Assembly: GCF_026625785.1 (NCBI RefSeq)
Contig: NZ_CP113063.1
Coordinates: 4,030,001 to 4,094,000 of the forward strand
Length of the DNA stretch: 64,000 nucleotides
From: Gordonia sp. SL306
GTDB taxonomy: Bacteria; Actinomycetota; Actinomycetes; Mycobacteriales; Mycobacteriaceae
Direction: 5' to 3'
The position numbers were made by a program, and so were the translations under genes. The notes under the pieces were generated by a model, which made no database searches, was not told the DNA's origin, and saw only the letters and a list, made by a program, of their open reading frames with translations. Positions 38,835-48,243 of the stretch are shown in pieces. Numbering within the stretch: position 1 is the stretch's first letter; each line of letters begins with the position of its first letter.

Positions 38835-41142
38835 ATGTCGGCGAGGCTGACGCGACTGATCATCAAGGCGCCGAGGGCGGTGCTGGCCGTCGCCGTGCTG
38901 GTCCTCGCGCTGGCGGGTCTGTACGGCGCGACGGCGGCCCAGCATCTGCTGGCCGGCGGCTACAGCGATCCGAACTCGGGATCGGCGCGCGCCGACCACA
39001 TGCTCGACGAGACCTTCCATCGCGGCGGACTGCAGGTGGTGATCAAGCTCGACGGGCCGGCCGGGATGAACATGGCGACCGATCCGGTCGCCCGGGAGGT
39101 CGGCACCGGGATCGTCGACGAGCTCGAACGCCGCGACGATGTGCAGAGCCCGATCCTCTCGATCTGGCAGGACCCGAACCTGGCCCCGGCCCTGGTGAGC
39201 CGGGACTCCACATCGACCCTGATCGTCGCGACCCTCGACGGCGGGGAGGAGCTGGCGCCCGAGCGTGCCGAGCAGATCGCCGACCTGGTCTCCGGTGAGC
39301 AACAGGGGATCTCCGTCCGCGTCGGCGGGCAGGGGCTGGTGTTCAGTCAGGTCAACGCTCAGACCACGAAGGACCTGGCCAAGGCCGAGGCGATCGCGAT
39401 CCCGATCAGTTTCCTCGTCCTGATCGTCGTGTTCGGTGGCCTGGTGGCGGCCGCGCTGCCGGTGATCATCGGGATCGTCGCGATCGTCGGCACCTTCGCA
39501 TTGCTCCGCCTGATCGCGGAGTTCGCCGATGTCTCGATCTTCGCCCTCAACCTCACCACCGCGATGGGGCTGGCGTTGGCCATCGACTACACGCTGCTGA
39601 TCGTGACGCGATATCGCGAAGAGGTCGCGACCGGTGCGCAACGTGCGACTGCGATCGCGACGACGATGGCGACGGCCGGTCGGACTGTGGCGTTCTCGGC
39701 GGTGACCGTCGCGCTCTCGCTCGCGGCCCTGGCGATCTTCCCGATGTACTTCCTCCGGTCATTCGCCTATGCCGGTATCGGCGTCGTACTGGTCGCGTCG
39801 CTGGCGGCGCTGATCCTGACCCCGGCGATCCTGCTGGTGCTCGGACACCGCGTGGACGCGCTCGACGTACGCAGGCCGGTCCGCAGGCTCTTCGGCCGGC
39901 CGGAGCCGACGCCAAAGGTGATCGAGGAGACCCGGTGGTATCGATCGGTGCAGTACGTCCTTCGGCACGCGGTGCCCGCCGCCATCGCGGTGACGGCACT
40001 GCTCCTCGTTCTGGGAGCACCGTTCTTCGGGCTTCGCTTCGGCTTCCCCGACGATCGGGTGCTGCCGGTGTCGGCGTCGTCGCACGCGATCCAGCAGGAG
40101 ATCCGTGAGGACTACCCGCAGAACCTGTCGTCGTCGGTGACCGTCGTCGCCTCGGGGGTTTCCGACCAGGCCGCTCTCGCCCGGTACACCGCAGCGCTCG
40201 GAGGTCGGACAGGTGAACTCGGCGACGTCGTCGGCGGGCACATTCGTCGACGGTCGATCGGTCGCCCCCGGCTCCGCCGACGACACCCGCGGCGACGTCT
40301 CCGTGATCACCGTGGCGACCGATCTGGAGCCCATGGGCGACGACGGTCTGGCGCAACTCGACCAGTTGCGTGACGTCGCTGTCCCGGACGGTGCGGACGT
40401 ACTGTTCACGGGCCTCGCGGCCACCAACGAGGACACGGTCGACGCCATCTACGCGCACCTTCCGTGGGTTCTGGCGACCATCGCGATCGCCACCTTCATC
40501 CTGCTGTTCCTGTTCACCAGCAGCGTCGTGCTGCCGCTGAAGGCGCTCGTCCTCAACGTGCTGTCGCTGACCGCGACATTCGGTGCGATGGTCTGGTTCT
40601 TCCAGGACGGGCATCTCGGCGGGTTGGGTACCACCTCGACCGGCTATCTCGTCGCGACGATCCCGATCCTCATGTTCTGCATCGCCTTCGGTCTGTCCAT
40701 GGACTACGAGGTCTTTCTCCTCGGACGTATCCGCGAGGAGTGGCTGGCGTCGGACGGAAGCCGGGCGGCGAGCGACCATGCGGTGGCGGTCGGCCTGGCC
40801 CGGACCGGTCGGGTGGTGACCGCGGCTGCGCTCTTGATGAGCATCGTGTTCGCCGGCATCGCGGCGTCCGAGGTCTCGTTCATGCGTATGTTCGGTGTGG
40901 GGCTGACCTTGGCCGTCCTGATGGACGCGACCCTGATCCGGATGGTGCTCGTGCCCGCGTTCATGCGACTGGCCGGGCGCGCCAACTGGTGGGCCCCGGG
41001 CCCGCTCCGGCGCCTGCACGATCGGATCGGGTTGTCGGAAGCGGTCGTTCCGCAACCGGCCGACCCGACAGGACTCAAGTCGACCCAGGAGAGCAGTGCG
41101 CAGCACGACGAAACGAACCCGGTCACCCCGCGGGTCCGGTGA
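38835..41142 (+). pseudogene. MMPL/RND-family membrane transporter, interrupted by a frameshift
   Basis: Together the two frames encode a full transporter of about 770 residues: an N-terminal helix, an extracytoplasmic loop, TM block 1 (VSIFALNLTTAMGLALAIDYTLLIVTRYREE), a second loop, and TM block 2 (IPILMFCIAFGLSMDYEVFLLGRIREEW). The first frame (ATG 38835, GGGAG at 5 nt) is good to about 40210, then becomes Arg-rich and stops at 40373. The correct sequence resumes one frame on from about 40213 (NSATSSAGTFVDGRSVAPGSADD) to 41142. One extra base near 40200-40213 explains it. If real, the protein loses TM block 2 and is non-functional; a sequencing error would restore it. MMPL proteins export lipids or drugs. 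Confidence 0.85.
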
Positions 41143-41863
41143 GCTCCTCGCCGAGGAGATCATCGCCTCGGCCACCGCGCTCCTTCTCGAAGAGGGGGAT
41201 GACGCGGCGGTGTCGATCCGTGCGGTCGCCGGCCGGGTCGGGGTGACCCCGCCGTCGATCTATCTGCACTTCGCCGACAAGGACGCCTTGCTCGACGCCG
41301 TGTGCGCGCGTTATTTCGAGCAGCTCGACGGCGTGCTCGGCGAGGTGTCCGAGGGCATCGTCGATCCGCTCGAGCGGGCACTGCAGCAGGGTCTGGCCTA
41401 CGTGCGATTCGCCGTGGAGACGCCCGTCCTGTACCGGTTGGCGTTTCGGCAGGCGCCGCCCGGCGGGGCCGGGGCCTCGATGGTGGACGAGGTGTTGGCG
41501 GCCTCCGCGTTCGCCCGGATGTCGGCGACCGTGACCGAGCTGGCCGACGAGGGGTTCTTCCCGGTGTCCGACGTCACCGAGGTGGTACTCGAGTTCTGGT
41601 CGGCAGCACACGGGGTGGCGTCCCTGATGCTCGCCAAGCCGGGTCTGCCATGGGGCGATGACCTGGTTCTCGCCGAATCCCTGATGCGTTCGGTCTGCCT
41701 CGGACGTGCTTCGATGGGCGTCCTCGGGGCGGCGAGCGAGCCGTGCGACGTGCGTGCATGGTTGGGCAGGCAACGTTTCGGCAATGCTGACAATGAGGCT
41801 GTCGCACGACATGAAAGTCAAGAGAAGGTAAAGTCGGAACTCGATAGCAGTCGTACCCGTTGA
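41096..41863 (+). CDS. TetR-family regulator, probably of the MMPL transporter
   Basis: 255 residues. The N-terminal helix-turn-helix is clear (AEEIIASATALLLEEG, SIRAVAGRVGVTPPSIYLHFADKDALLDAV); the C-terminal domain resembles TetR_C_33-type ligand domains (PVLYRLAFRQAPP). GTG 41096 has AGGAG at 5 nt and lies 47 bp inside the end of the transporter gene, so the two are coupled and the regulator likely represses its own operon through the palindrome at 38788. Confidence 0.88.
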   Translation: MRSTTKRTRSPRGSGELLAEEIIASATALLLEEGDDAAVSIRAVAGRVGVTPPSIYLHFADKDALLDAVCARYFEQLDGVLGEVSEGIVDPLERALQQGLAYVRFAVETPVLYRLAFRQAPPGGAGASMVDEVLAASAFARMSATVTELADEGFFPVSDVTEVVLEFWSAAHGVASLMLAKPGLPWGDDLVLAESLMRSVCLGRASMGVLGAASEPCDVRAWLGRQRFGNADNEAVARHESQEKVKSELDSSRTR

Positions 41864-41897
41864 CAGGGCAGACACCACAAGCAAAAGGAGCACGTAC

Positions 41898-42755
41898 GTG
41901 CGAGAGAGCAGCAATCCGGTTATGCGCGGCGTCGTCCGCGATAACCAGACCGGCTACGCCGGTTTCGGCGCCGGAGCGGCCGCCGCCGGTCAGGGTGCCA
42001 TGTGGAATCAACAGGGGCAGCAGACCGATCCATACACGCGTCCGGCCGCGCCGGTCACCCGCCAGCTGACGATCGACGATGTGGTCACCAAGACCGCGAT
42101 CACCCTCGGCGTGCTGACCATCTCGGCCATCGCGACCTACTTCCTGGTCGACCAGAACGTCGGACTCGCCTCCCCGCTGATGCTCGTGGGTGCGCTCGGT
42201 GGCCTCGCACTGGTGCTGGTCGCCTCGTTCGGCCGCAAGCAGGACAACCCGGCGATCGTGCTCGGGTACGCGGTCTTCGAAGGACTGTTCGTCGGCTCCA
42301 TCTCGTTCGTCTTCGCGAACATGGTGGTCGCCAACGACACCTCCGCCGGGGCGCTGATCGGGCAGGCCGTGCTCGGCACGTTCGGAGTGTTCTTCGGCAT
42401 GCTGCTGGTCTACAAGGTCGGCGCGATCCGCGTCACGCCCCGGTTCACCCGCATGCTGTTCGCCGGCATGATCGGCGTCATCGTCTTGATGCTGGGCAAC
42501 CTCGTGATCGGGCTGTTCAACGGCGGAGAGGGCTTCGGCCTCCGCAACGGCGGACCGCTGGCGATCATCTTCTCGCTGGTCTGCATCGCGCTCGCCGCAT
42601 TCAGCTTCCTGCTCGACTTCGACGCCGCCGACCGGCTCATCCGGGCGGGTGCACCGGAGCGCGCCGCCTGGGGTGTCGCGCTGGGCCTCACCGTCACGCT
42701 GGTCTGGCTCTACGTCGAGATCCTGCGCCTGCTCAGCTACTTCAACTCGGACTAG
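41898..42755 (+). CDS. Bax inhibitor-1/YccA family membrane protein
   Basis: 285 residues: a Gly/Ala/Gln-rich hydrophilic N-terminus of ~60 residues, then seven hydrophobic segments of the UPF0005/YccA family, with NPAIVLGYAVFEGLFVGSIS and LLDFDAADRLIRAGAPERAAWGVALGL near the end, the latter carrying the conserved acidic residues of the last helices. The family is linked to calcium leak and proteostasis; the actinobacterial role is unknown. GTG start with AAAAGGAG 7 nt upstream. A strong terminator follows, so it is probably transcribed on its own. Confidence 0.9.
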   Translation: MRESSNPVMRGVVRDNQTGYAGFGAGAAAAGQGAMWNQQGQQTDPYTRPAAPVTRQLTIDDVVTKTAITLGVLTISAIATYFLVDQNVGLASPLMLVGALGGLALVLVASFGRKQDNPAIVLGYAVFEGLFVGSISFVFANMVVANDTSAGALIGQAVLGTFGVFFGMLLVYKVGAIRVTPRFTRMLFAGMIGVIVLMLGNLVIGLFNGGEGFGLRNGGPLAIIFSLVCIALAAFSFLLDFDAADRLIRAGAPERAAWGVALGLTVTLVWLYVEILRLLSYFNSD

Positions 42756-42770
42756 CCTCACAGACCGGAG

Positions 42771-42805
42771 ACCCCGCGCCGCATGTATTGCGGTGCGGGG
42801 TTTTT
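42771..42805 (+). terminator. Rho-independent terminator
   Basis: ACCCCGCGCCGCA pairs with TGCGGTGCGGGGT (13-bp stem with one G-T) around a 5-nt loop and is followed by TTTTT. It lies 16 bp after the BI-1 family gene stop. Confidence 0.88.
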
Positions 42806-42941
42806 GTGTGGGGTCGGTGGGATTCGCTGAAAAAACCACTCGCCAGGCCCGATCAGCGTTGATAGCGTTCTGAAACATGTGGTGAGCAGTGGGAGCGCGG
42901 CCGATGAATTCCGCCGCCGTAGCCGGTCAAACAATCCATCG

Positions 42942-42963
42942 CCATCGACCCGTCGGTCGATGG
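42942..42963. repeat. Inverted repeat in the leader of an MFS exporter gene
   Basis: CCATCGAC and GTCGATGG form a perfect 8-bp inverted repeat around a 6-nt CCGTCG spacer, ending 23 bp before the GTG start. It could be a repressor site or a leader hairpin; CTTCTTT follows it. Confidence 0.45.
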
Positions 42964-42986
42964 CTTCTTTCCGGAAAGGACTCTCT

Positions 42987-44489
42987 GTGACTGCCACCGA
43001 CACGTCGTCACCCACCGACGACCGACTGTCGCGTCAGAACCTGCTCCTGATCGGCGTCCTGCTGGTCGCCTCGTTCGTGGTGATCCTCAACGAGACCGTC
43101 ATGAGCATCGCGATCCCGGTGCTCCAAGAGGATCTGGGCGTCGATCCCAGTGTGGGTCAATGGCTGACGACGGCCTTCCTGCTGACCATGGCGGTCGTCA
43201 TCCCACTCACCGGCTTCCTGATCCAGCGCGCGGGAGCCCGGGTGTTGTTCATCGCCGCGATGTCGGCGTTCACCGTCGGTACCTTCATCGCGTTCGCGGC
43301 GCCGGGATTCGAGGTGCTGCTGATCGCGCGGGTGATCCAGGCGCTCGGCACCGCCATCATGCTGCCGCTGCTGATGACGACGGTGATGACCGTCGTCCCC
43401 GAGGCGCGGCGTGGCGTGATGATGGGCAACATCTCGGTCGTCATCGCGGTCGCCCCGGCGCTGGGCCCGACGGTGTCCGGCTTCATCCTGGATCACTTCG
43501 GCTGGCGCTGGATCTTCGGCTTCGTCGGTCCGATCGCGCTGGTGGCGCTCATCGTCGGCGGCGTGCTCGTTCGGCCCGTCGGGGAACGGATCAAGACGCC
43601 GATCGACTATCTGTCGATCCCGCTGGCGGTGCTCGGTTTCGGCGGCCTGGTCTACGGGCTTGCCGGGATCGGAGAATCGGCGGAGGCGGGATCGTCGGTG
43701 CCGCTGTGGGCCCCGTTCACGATCGGTGGCTTGGCGCTCGCCGCCTTCATCGGTCGCCAGCTCGCCCTTCAGGGACGGGATCGTGCTCTGCTGGACCTGC
43801 GAGTGTTCAAGTCCGGGCAGTTCTCGCTCGCGATGGGGGCCATGGTCGTCGCCATGGGGACCATGCTCGGCACGTTCATCGTGGTGCCGTATTTCGCGCA
43901 GACCGTCCTCGGGCTCGACCCGCTGACGACCGGTCTGCTGACGCTGCCCGGCGGCCTCATCATGGGACTCGCCGGACCGCTCGTGGGGCGGATCTACGAC
44001 ATGTACGGGCCGCGGGTCCTCGCAGTCCCGGGCGCGATGATCGTGAGTTGCGCGGTCTGGATGCTCGTCTTCGTCAGCCCGTCGACATCGCTCTGGTGGC
44101 TGATGGGCGCCAACGCCCTGTTGTGCCTGGGGCTCGCCGCGACCTTCACGCCGCTGATGACGCTCGCGCTCGGGTCCGTCGAGCCGCGGCTGTACTCACA
44201 CGGCTCAGCCGTGCTGGGCACCTTCCAGCAAGTGGCCGGTGCCGCAGGCACAGCGTTGTTCATCACTGTGATGACCGTGGTGTCGACGGCCGACCAGGGC
44301 GCGGGCGTCGCTGAGGCAGAGGCGATCAGTCACGGCGTGCAGCGCGTGTTCACCGTTGCCGGATGCCTGAGCATCGCGCTGATCGTCATCGTGCTGTTCG
44401 TGCGGAAACCGCAGGCGCCGCTGGAGTTCGCCGAGGACACGTCCGACGGCGCGCTCGACGCGGATGCGGTACTGCCCGAAAGGGTCTGA
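42987..44489 (+). CDS. DHA2-type MFS multidrug exporter (14 TM)
   Basis: 500 residues with fourteen hydrophobic segments. Motif C-like GPTVSGFILDHFGWRWIF and motif D1-like VVILNETVMSIAIPVLQEDLG are those of EmrB/QacA drug:H+ antiporters. GTG 42987 has AAAGGA at 6 nt; an ATG at 42960 would add nine residues but lies within the inverted repeat. It is transcribed alone, ending at a strong shared terminator. Substrate cannot be told. Confidence 0.88.
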   Translation: MTATDTSSPTDDRLSRQNLLLIGVLLVASFVVILNETVMSIAIPVLQEDLGVDPSVGQWLTTAFLLTMAVVIPLTGFLIQRAGARVLFIAAMSAFTVGTFIAFAAPGFEVLLIARVIQALGTAIMLPLLMTTVMTVVPEARRGVMMGNISVVIAVAPALGPTVSGFILDHFGWRWIFGFVGPIALVALIVGGVLVRPVGERIKTPIDYLSIPLAVLGFGGLVYGLAGIGESAEAGSSVPLWAPFTIGGLALAAFIGRQLALQGRDRALLDLRVFKSGQFSLAMGAMVVAMGTMLGTFIVVPYFAQTVLGLDPLTTGLLTLPGGLIMGLAGPLVGRIYDMYGPRVLAVPGAMIVSCAVWMLVFVSPSTSLWWLMGANALLCLGLAATFTPLMTLALGSVEPRLYSHGSAVLGTFQQVAGAAGTALFITVMTVVSTADQGAGVAEAEAISHGVQRVFTVAGCLSIALIVIVLFVRKPQAPLEFAEDTSDGALDADAVLPERV

Positions 44490-44491
44490 CA

Positions 44492-44539
44492 ACAAAGGTC
44501 CGGGGCCGTCGGAATCATCCGACGGCCCCGGACCTTTGT
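44492..44539. terminator. Bidirectional terminator between convergent genes
   Basis: A perfect 22-bp inverted repeat (ACAAAGGTCCGGGG... and its complement) with loop ATCA. The outer AAAGG/CCTTT part gives a T-rich end in either direction, so it can stop both the MFS gene (plus) and the thiolase gene (minus). Confidence 0.85.
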
Positions 44540-44554
44540 GGCCGTGAGCCGGGA

Positions 44555-45778
44555 TCAGCTGAGGCGCTCGAGCACCATCGCCATACCCTGCCCGCCACCC
44601 ACACACATCGACTCGATGCCGAAGGTCTTGTCCTGGGTCTGCAGGTTGTTGAGCAGGGTGGTGGTGATGCGCGCGCCGGTCATGCCGAACGGGTGCCCGA
44701 GTGCGATCGCGCCGCCCGAGATGTTCAGCTTGTCGTGGTCGATGCCGAGTTCGGCGGCCGAACCGAGTACCTGGACGGCGAATGCCTCGTTGATCTCGAC
44801 GAGGTCGATGTCGGAGATCGACTTGCCGGAGATCCGGAGGACCTTGCGGATCGCCTCGATCGGCCCGAGACCCATGATCTCGGGCGACAGGCCGGTGGCC
44901 GCGGTCGCGACGACCCGCGCGAGCGGGGTCAGGCCAAGTTCCTTGGCCTTGGTGTCGCTCATGATCACCAGGGCGGCCGCGCCGTCGTTGAGCGGGCAGG
45001 CATTGCCTGCGGTGATCGTGCCGTCGGGTCGGAACACCGGCTTGAGCTGCGACACCTTCTCGTAGGTTGTTCCGGCGCGCGGTCCGTCGTCGGTGTTCAC
45101 CGTGGTGCCGTCGGGAAGGGTGACCGGATCGATCTCACGCTCGAAGAAGCCGGACTTGATCGCTTCCTCGGCACGGTTCTGGCTGAGCACACCCCAGCGA
45201 TCCTGATCCTCGCGGGAGATCCCGGTGAAACTCGCGACGTTCTCCGCGGTCTGGCCCATCGCCATGTAGACGTCGGGGATCAGTCCGTCCTTGCGGGGGT
45301 CGTACCAGGTCGGCGCGCCGCCCTCGGCGGACTTCTCGGTACGCGCCATGGCCTCGTCGAACACCGGGTTCTTGGAGTTCGGGGCGCCGTCTGCGCCGCC
45401 GGAGATGCCGAAGCTCGACACACTCTCGACGCCGCCGGAGATGATCACGTCGGCTTCGCCTGCCTTGATGGCATGCAGCGCCATGCGGGTGGTCTGCAGC
45501 GACGACGAGCAGTAACGGTTGACCGACACACCCGGCACATGATCGAGGCCGAGTTCGACGGCGATCACGCGGGCGATGTTGTAGCCACCCTGACCACCGG
45601 GCTGACCGATGCCCCAATGAATGTCCTCGATGTCGGCGACGTCGAGTTCGGGCACCTTCGCGAGCGCGGCGGCGACCATCTGGCGGGAGAGCTCGTCCGG
45701 CCGGACGTCTTTGAGGGATCCCTTGCCGGCGCGGCCGATGGGGGAACGGGCATGGGCGACGATGACTGCTTCAGGCAT
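44555..45778 (-). CDS. fadA3: Acetyl-CoA C-acyltransferase (thiolase)
   Basis: 407 residues of the type II thiolase fold, catalysing CoA-dependent cleavage of 3-ketoacyl-CoA (or the reverse). Nucleophile Cys90 in NRYCSSSLQ, VEINEAFA, GHPFGMTGAR with the active-site His, and C-terminal CVGGGQGMAM with the second Cys are all present. Gene order with the SGNH hydrolase and cbs matches Rv1074c-Rv1077, hence the fadA3 name by synteny; the exact substrate is unproven. Confidence 0.92.
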   Translation of the reverse strand: MPEAVIVAHARSPIGRAGKGSLKDVRPDELSRQMVAAALAKVPELDVADIEDIHWGIGQPGGQGGYNIARVIAVELGLDHVPGVSVNRYCSSSLQTTRMALHAIKAGEADVIISGGVESVSSFGISGGADGAPNSKNPVFDEAMARTEKSAEGGAPTWYDPRKDGLIPDVYMAMGQTAENVASFTGISREDQDRWGVLSQNRAEEAIKSGFFEREIDPVTLPDGTTVNTDDGPRAGTTYEKVSQLKPVFRPDGTITAGNACPLNDGAAALVIMSDTKAKELGLTPLARVVATAATGLSPEIMGLGPIEAIRKVLRISGKSISDIDLVEINEAFAVQVLGSAAELGIDHDKLNISGGAIALGHPFGMTGARITTTLLNNLQTQDKTFGIESMCVGGGQGMAMVLERLS

Positions 45779-45787
45779 GCCGCCAGA

Positions 45788-46750
45788 TTACCCCCTAGCA
45801 GTTGCTTGGTTCCTCGGCCGTCCCACGAGACGGCGAACCCTGCTGACCAGCCGGTTCTGTTCGACCGCCTCAGAGACCTCGGGCGGCTGCGGCAGCGGCG
45901 CCGGTCCCCACTCGCCGATCGCCTCGAGGACCTCGGGGATCAGGATGTCGGCGGCGAGGGCATAGCCGGCGGCCGACGGGTGGTACTGATCCGGCGAGAA
46001 CATGTGTTCCGGCTTGGCCAGGAACTCCTTGGCGAGCAGGTCGGCCATCGGGACCGGGCGGCCACCGGCCGCGCGCACCGCGCCGCGCTGCGCCGCGGCG
46101 AGTTGCAGACCCCAGCGGCGCAACACAGACCGCAGCGGTTGCGGGATCGCGGTGATCACACCGAAGTCGGGGCACGTCCCGACGACGACCTCGGCACCGT
46201 TCTCCTTGAGCAGGGTGACGGCTTCGCCGAGCCGTTTGGCCGACGACCGGATGCCGTTGGTGGCCGTGACGTCGTTGGCGCCGATCAGGATCACCGCCAC
46301 ATCGGGTCGCTCGCGCGTGATGAGCATGGCGTCGACCTGTGCCTCCAGGCCCTTGGACGTGGCGCCGACGATGGCCTTGTTGGCGTATCGCACGGTCTTG
46401 CCGGTCTCCGCGGCCACCCGTCGGGCCAGCAACACGCCAGGTGTCTGATCCGCGGTCTCGGCGCCGAGACCCGCGGCGGTCGAATCACCGAAGACGACGA
46501 GGTAGACGTCCACCGAGGTGCCCCGGGCGGGACGATGCGGCCCGGTCCCGTCCGGCAGGTAGATGCCGTCGCCGTTGGGGGCGTCGTCGGTGCGATGGGG
46601 TATCACCGTGCGGGCCTCGGTGGCCTGACCGTTCAGGTAGTTGTATGCCGCCCACGACGCGCCCGCGCTGGCCGCGGTCGCCGCGACGGTCGCGCCGACC
46701 TCACGCAGCAATCGGTTGTTGTCCACGGCGACCCGGCCACTCGAATCCAT
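45788..46750 (-). CDS. SGNH/GDSL-family hydrolase
   Basis: 320 residues, start ATG 46750, with an uncleaved hydrophobic N-terminal segment (GATVAATAASAGASWAAYNY) that probably anchors it in the membrane. Block I VVFGDSTAAGLG has the nucleophile Ser, block III ILIGANDVT the Gly-x-Asn, and block V DQYHPSAAGYALAA the Asp/His pair. It should be a surface-facing esterase or lipase. It lies 9 bp from the thiolase gene and diverges from cbs, the same arrangement as Rv1075c in M. tuberculosis. Confidence 0.9.
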   Translation of the reverse strand: MDSSGRVAVDNNRLLREVGATVAATAASAGASWAAYNYLNGQATEARTVIPHRTDDAPNGDGIYLPDGTGPHRPARGTSVDVYLVVFGDSTAAGLGAETADQTPGVLLARRVAAETGKTVRYANKAIVGATSKGLEAQVDAMLITRERPDVAVILIGANDVTATNGIRSSAKRLGEAVTLLKENGAEVVVGTCPDFGVITAIPQPLRSVLRRWGLQLAAAQRGAVRAAGGRPVPMADLLAKEFLAKPEHMFSPDQYHPSAAGYALAADILIPEVLEAIGEWGPAPLPQPPEVSEAVEQNRLVSRVRRLVGRPRNQATARG

Positions 46751-46837
46751 GTGACTCCAATTCGGACACGGCAGCCAGCTTAGTCGGAGTTTCACTCCGG
46801 GTTCGATCCGATTCCGGACCTCTGGGACCATGGTCGT

Positions 46838-48232
46838 ATGCGAATCGCTGATCATGTCGTGGACCTGGTGGGCAACACCCCGTTGGTCAAGCTCAACTCG
46901 GTGACCAACCCCGGTTCGGGCCTGGTCGCGGCCAAGCTCGAATACCTCAACCCCGGTGGCAGCAGCAAGGACCGGATCGCCGTCCGGATGGTCGAGGCCG
47001 CCGAACAGTCCGGGGCGTTGCCGCCCGGCGGCACGATCGTCGAGCCGACCTCCGGCAACACCGGCGTCGGTCTGGCATTGGTGGCACAGCAGCGCGGGTA
47101 CAAATGCGTGTTCGTCTGCCCGGACAAGGTCGGTGAGGACAAGCGCAACGTGCTCCGCGCCTACGGGGCCGAGGTGGTGGTGTGCCCGACCGCCGTGCCA
47201 CCGGATCACCCGGACAGCTACTACAGCGTCTCCGACCGGCTCGTGCGCGAGATCGAGGGCGCCTGGAAGCCCGACCAGTACTCGAATCCGGCCGGGCCGC
47301 AGAGCCACTACGAGACCACCGGGCCGGAGATCTGGGCGGACACCGAGGGCAAGGTCACGCATTTCGTCGCAGGCGTCGGCACCGGGGGCACCATCACCGG
47401 AACCGGCCGCTACCTCAAAGAGGTGTCCGGCGGCGCGGTGAAGGTCGTCGGCGTCGACCCGGAGGGCTCGGTCTACTCGGGCGGCACCGGCCGCCCGTAC
47501 CTCGTCGAGGGCGTCGGCGAGGATTTCTGGCCGTCCGCGTACGACCCGTCGATCCCCGACGAGATCATCGCGGTGTCCGATGCCGACTCGTTCGACATGA
47601 CGCGGCGGCTCGCTCGCGAGGAGGGCCTGCTGGTCGGCGGCTCCTGCGGAATGGCCGTGGTGGCCGCGCTGCAGGTCGCCGAACGCGAAGGCCCGGACGC
47701 GGTCGTCGTCGTGCTGCTGCCCGATGGTGGCCGTGGCTACCTGGGCAAGATCTTCAACGACAGATGGATGAGCAGTTACGGCTTCCTCCGGTCCCCGCTC
47801 GACGGCAAGGCCACCGAGCCGCTCGTCGGTGACGTGTTGCGCGGCAAGGCCGGAGCGTTGCCGGATCTGGTTCACACCCATCCGTCCGAGACGCTGAGGG
47901 ATGCCATCGAGATCCTGCGCGAATACGGCGTCTCCCAGATGCCGGTCGTCGGGGCCGAGCCCCCGGTGATGGCCGGTGAGGTCGCAGGTGCGGTGACCGA
48001 GCGGGACCTGTTGGGTGCGGTCTTCGAGGGCCGCGCCAGTCTGGCCGACCCGGTGTCGGCCCATATGGGTGATCCGTTCCCGCTCATCGGGTCCGGCGAG
48101 CCGGTGTCGGCGGCCACCAAGGTGCTCTCGGAGTCGGATGCCCTCATGGTGGTGGAGGACGGTAAGCCGATCGGTGTCATCACCCGCCACGACCTGCTGG
48201 CCTTCGTCAGCAGCAACCCCATCGTCGGATAG
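46838..48232 (+). CDS. cbs: Cystathionine beta-synthase
   Basis: 464 residues. The PLP-dependent core has Lys44 in NPGGSSKDR, EPTSGNTG and GVGTGGTITG for phosphate binding; two CBS domains follow from about residue 340 (VHTHPSETLRDAIEIL and later VLSESDALMVVEDGKPIGVITRHDLL). It condenses serine and homocysteine to cystathionine in reverse transsulfuration. The C-terminal regulatory pair suggests response to S-adenosylmethionine or adenine nucleotides. Followed 11 bp later by the metB gene. Confidence 0.96.
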   Translation: MRIADHVVDLVGNTPLVKLNSVTNPGSGLVAAKLEYLNPGGSSKDRIAVRMVEAAEQSGALPPGGTIVEPTSGNTGVGLALVAQQRGYKCVFVCPDKVGEDKRNVLRAYGAEVVVCPTAVPPDHPDSYYSVSDRLVREIEGAWKPDQYSNPAGPQSHYETTGPEIWADTEGKVTHFVAGVGTGGTITGTGRYLKEVSGGAVKVVGVDPEGSVYSGGTGRPYLVEGVGEDFWPSAYDPSIPDEIIAVSDADSFDMTRRLAREEGLLVGGSCGMAVVAALQVAEREGPDAVVVVLLPDGGRGYLGKIFNDRWMSSYGFLRSPLDGKATEPLVGDVLRGKAGALPDLVHTHPSETLRDAIEILREYGVSQMPVVGAEPPVMAGEVAGAVTERDLLGAVFEGRASLADPVSAHMGDPFPLIGSGEPVSAATKVLSESDALMVVEDGKPIGVITRHDLLAFVSSNPIVG

Positions 48233-48243
48233 GAAGTCGAGCC

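Noticed and set aside
44363..46783. 806-codon plus-strand frame opposite the thiolase and hydrolase genes
   Set aside because: Shadow frame; it crosses the bidirectional terminator and has no recognisable domain.
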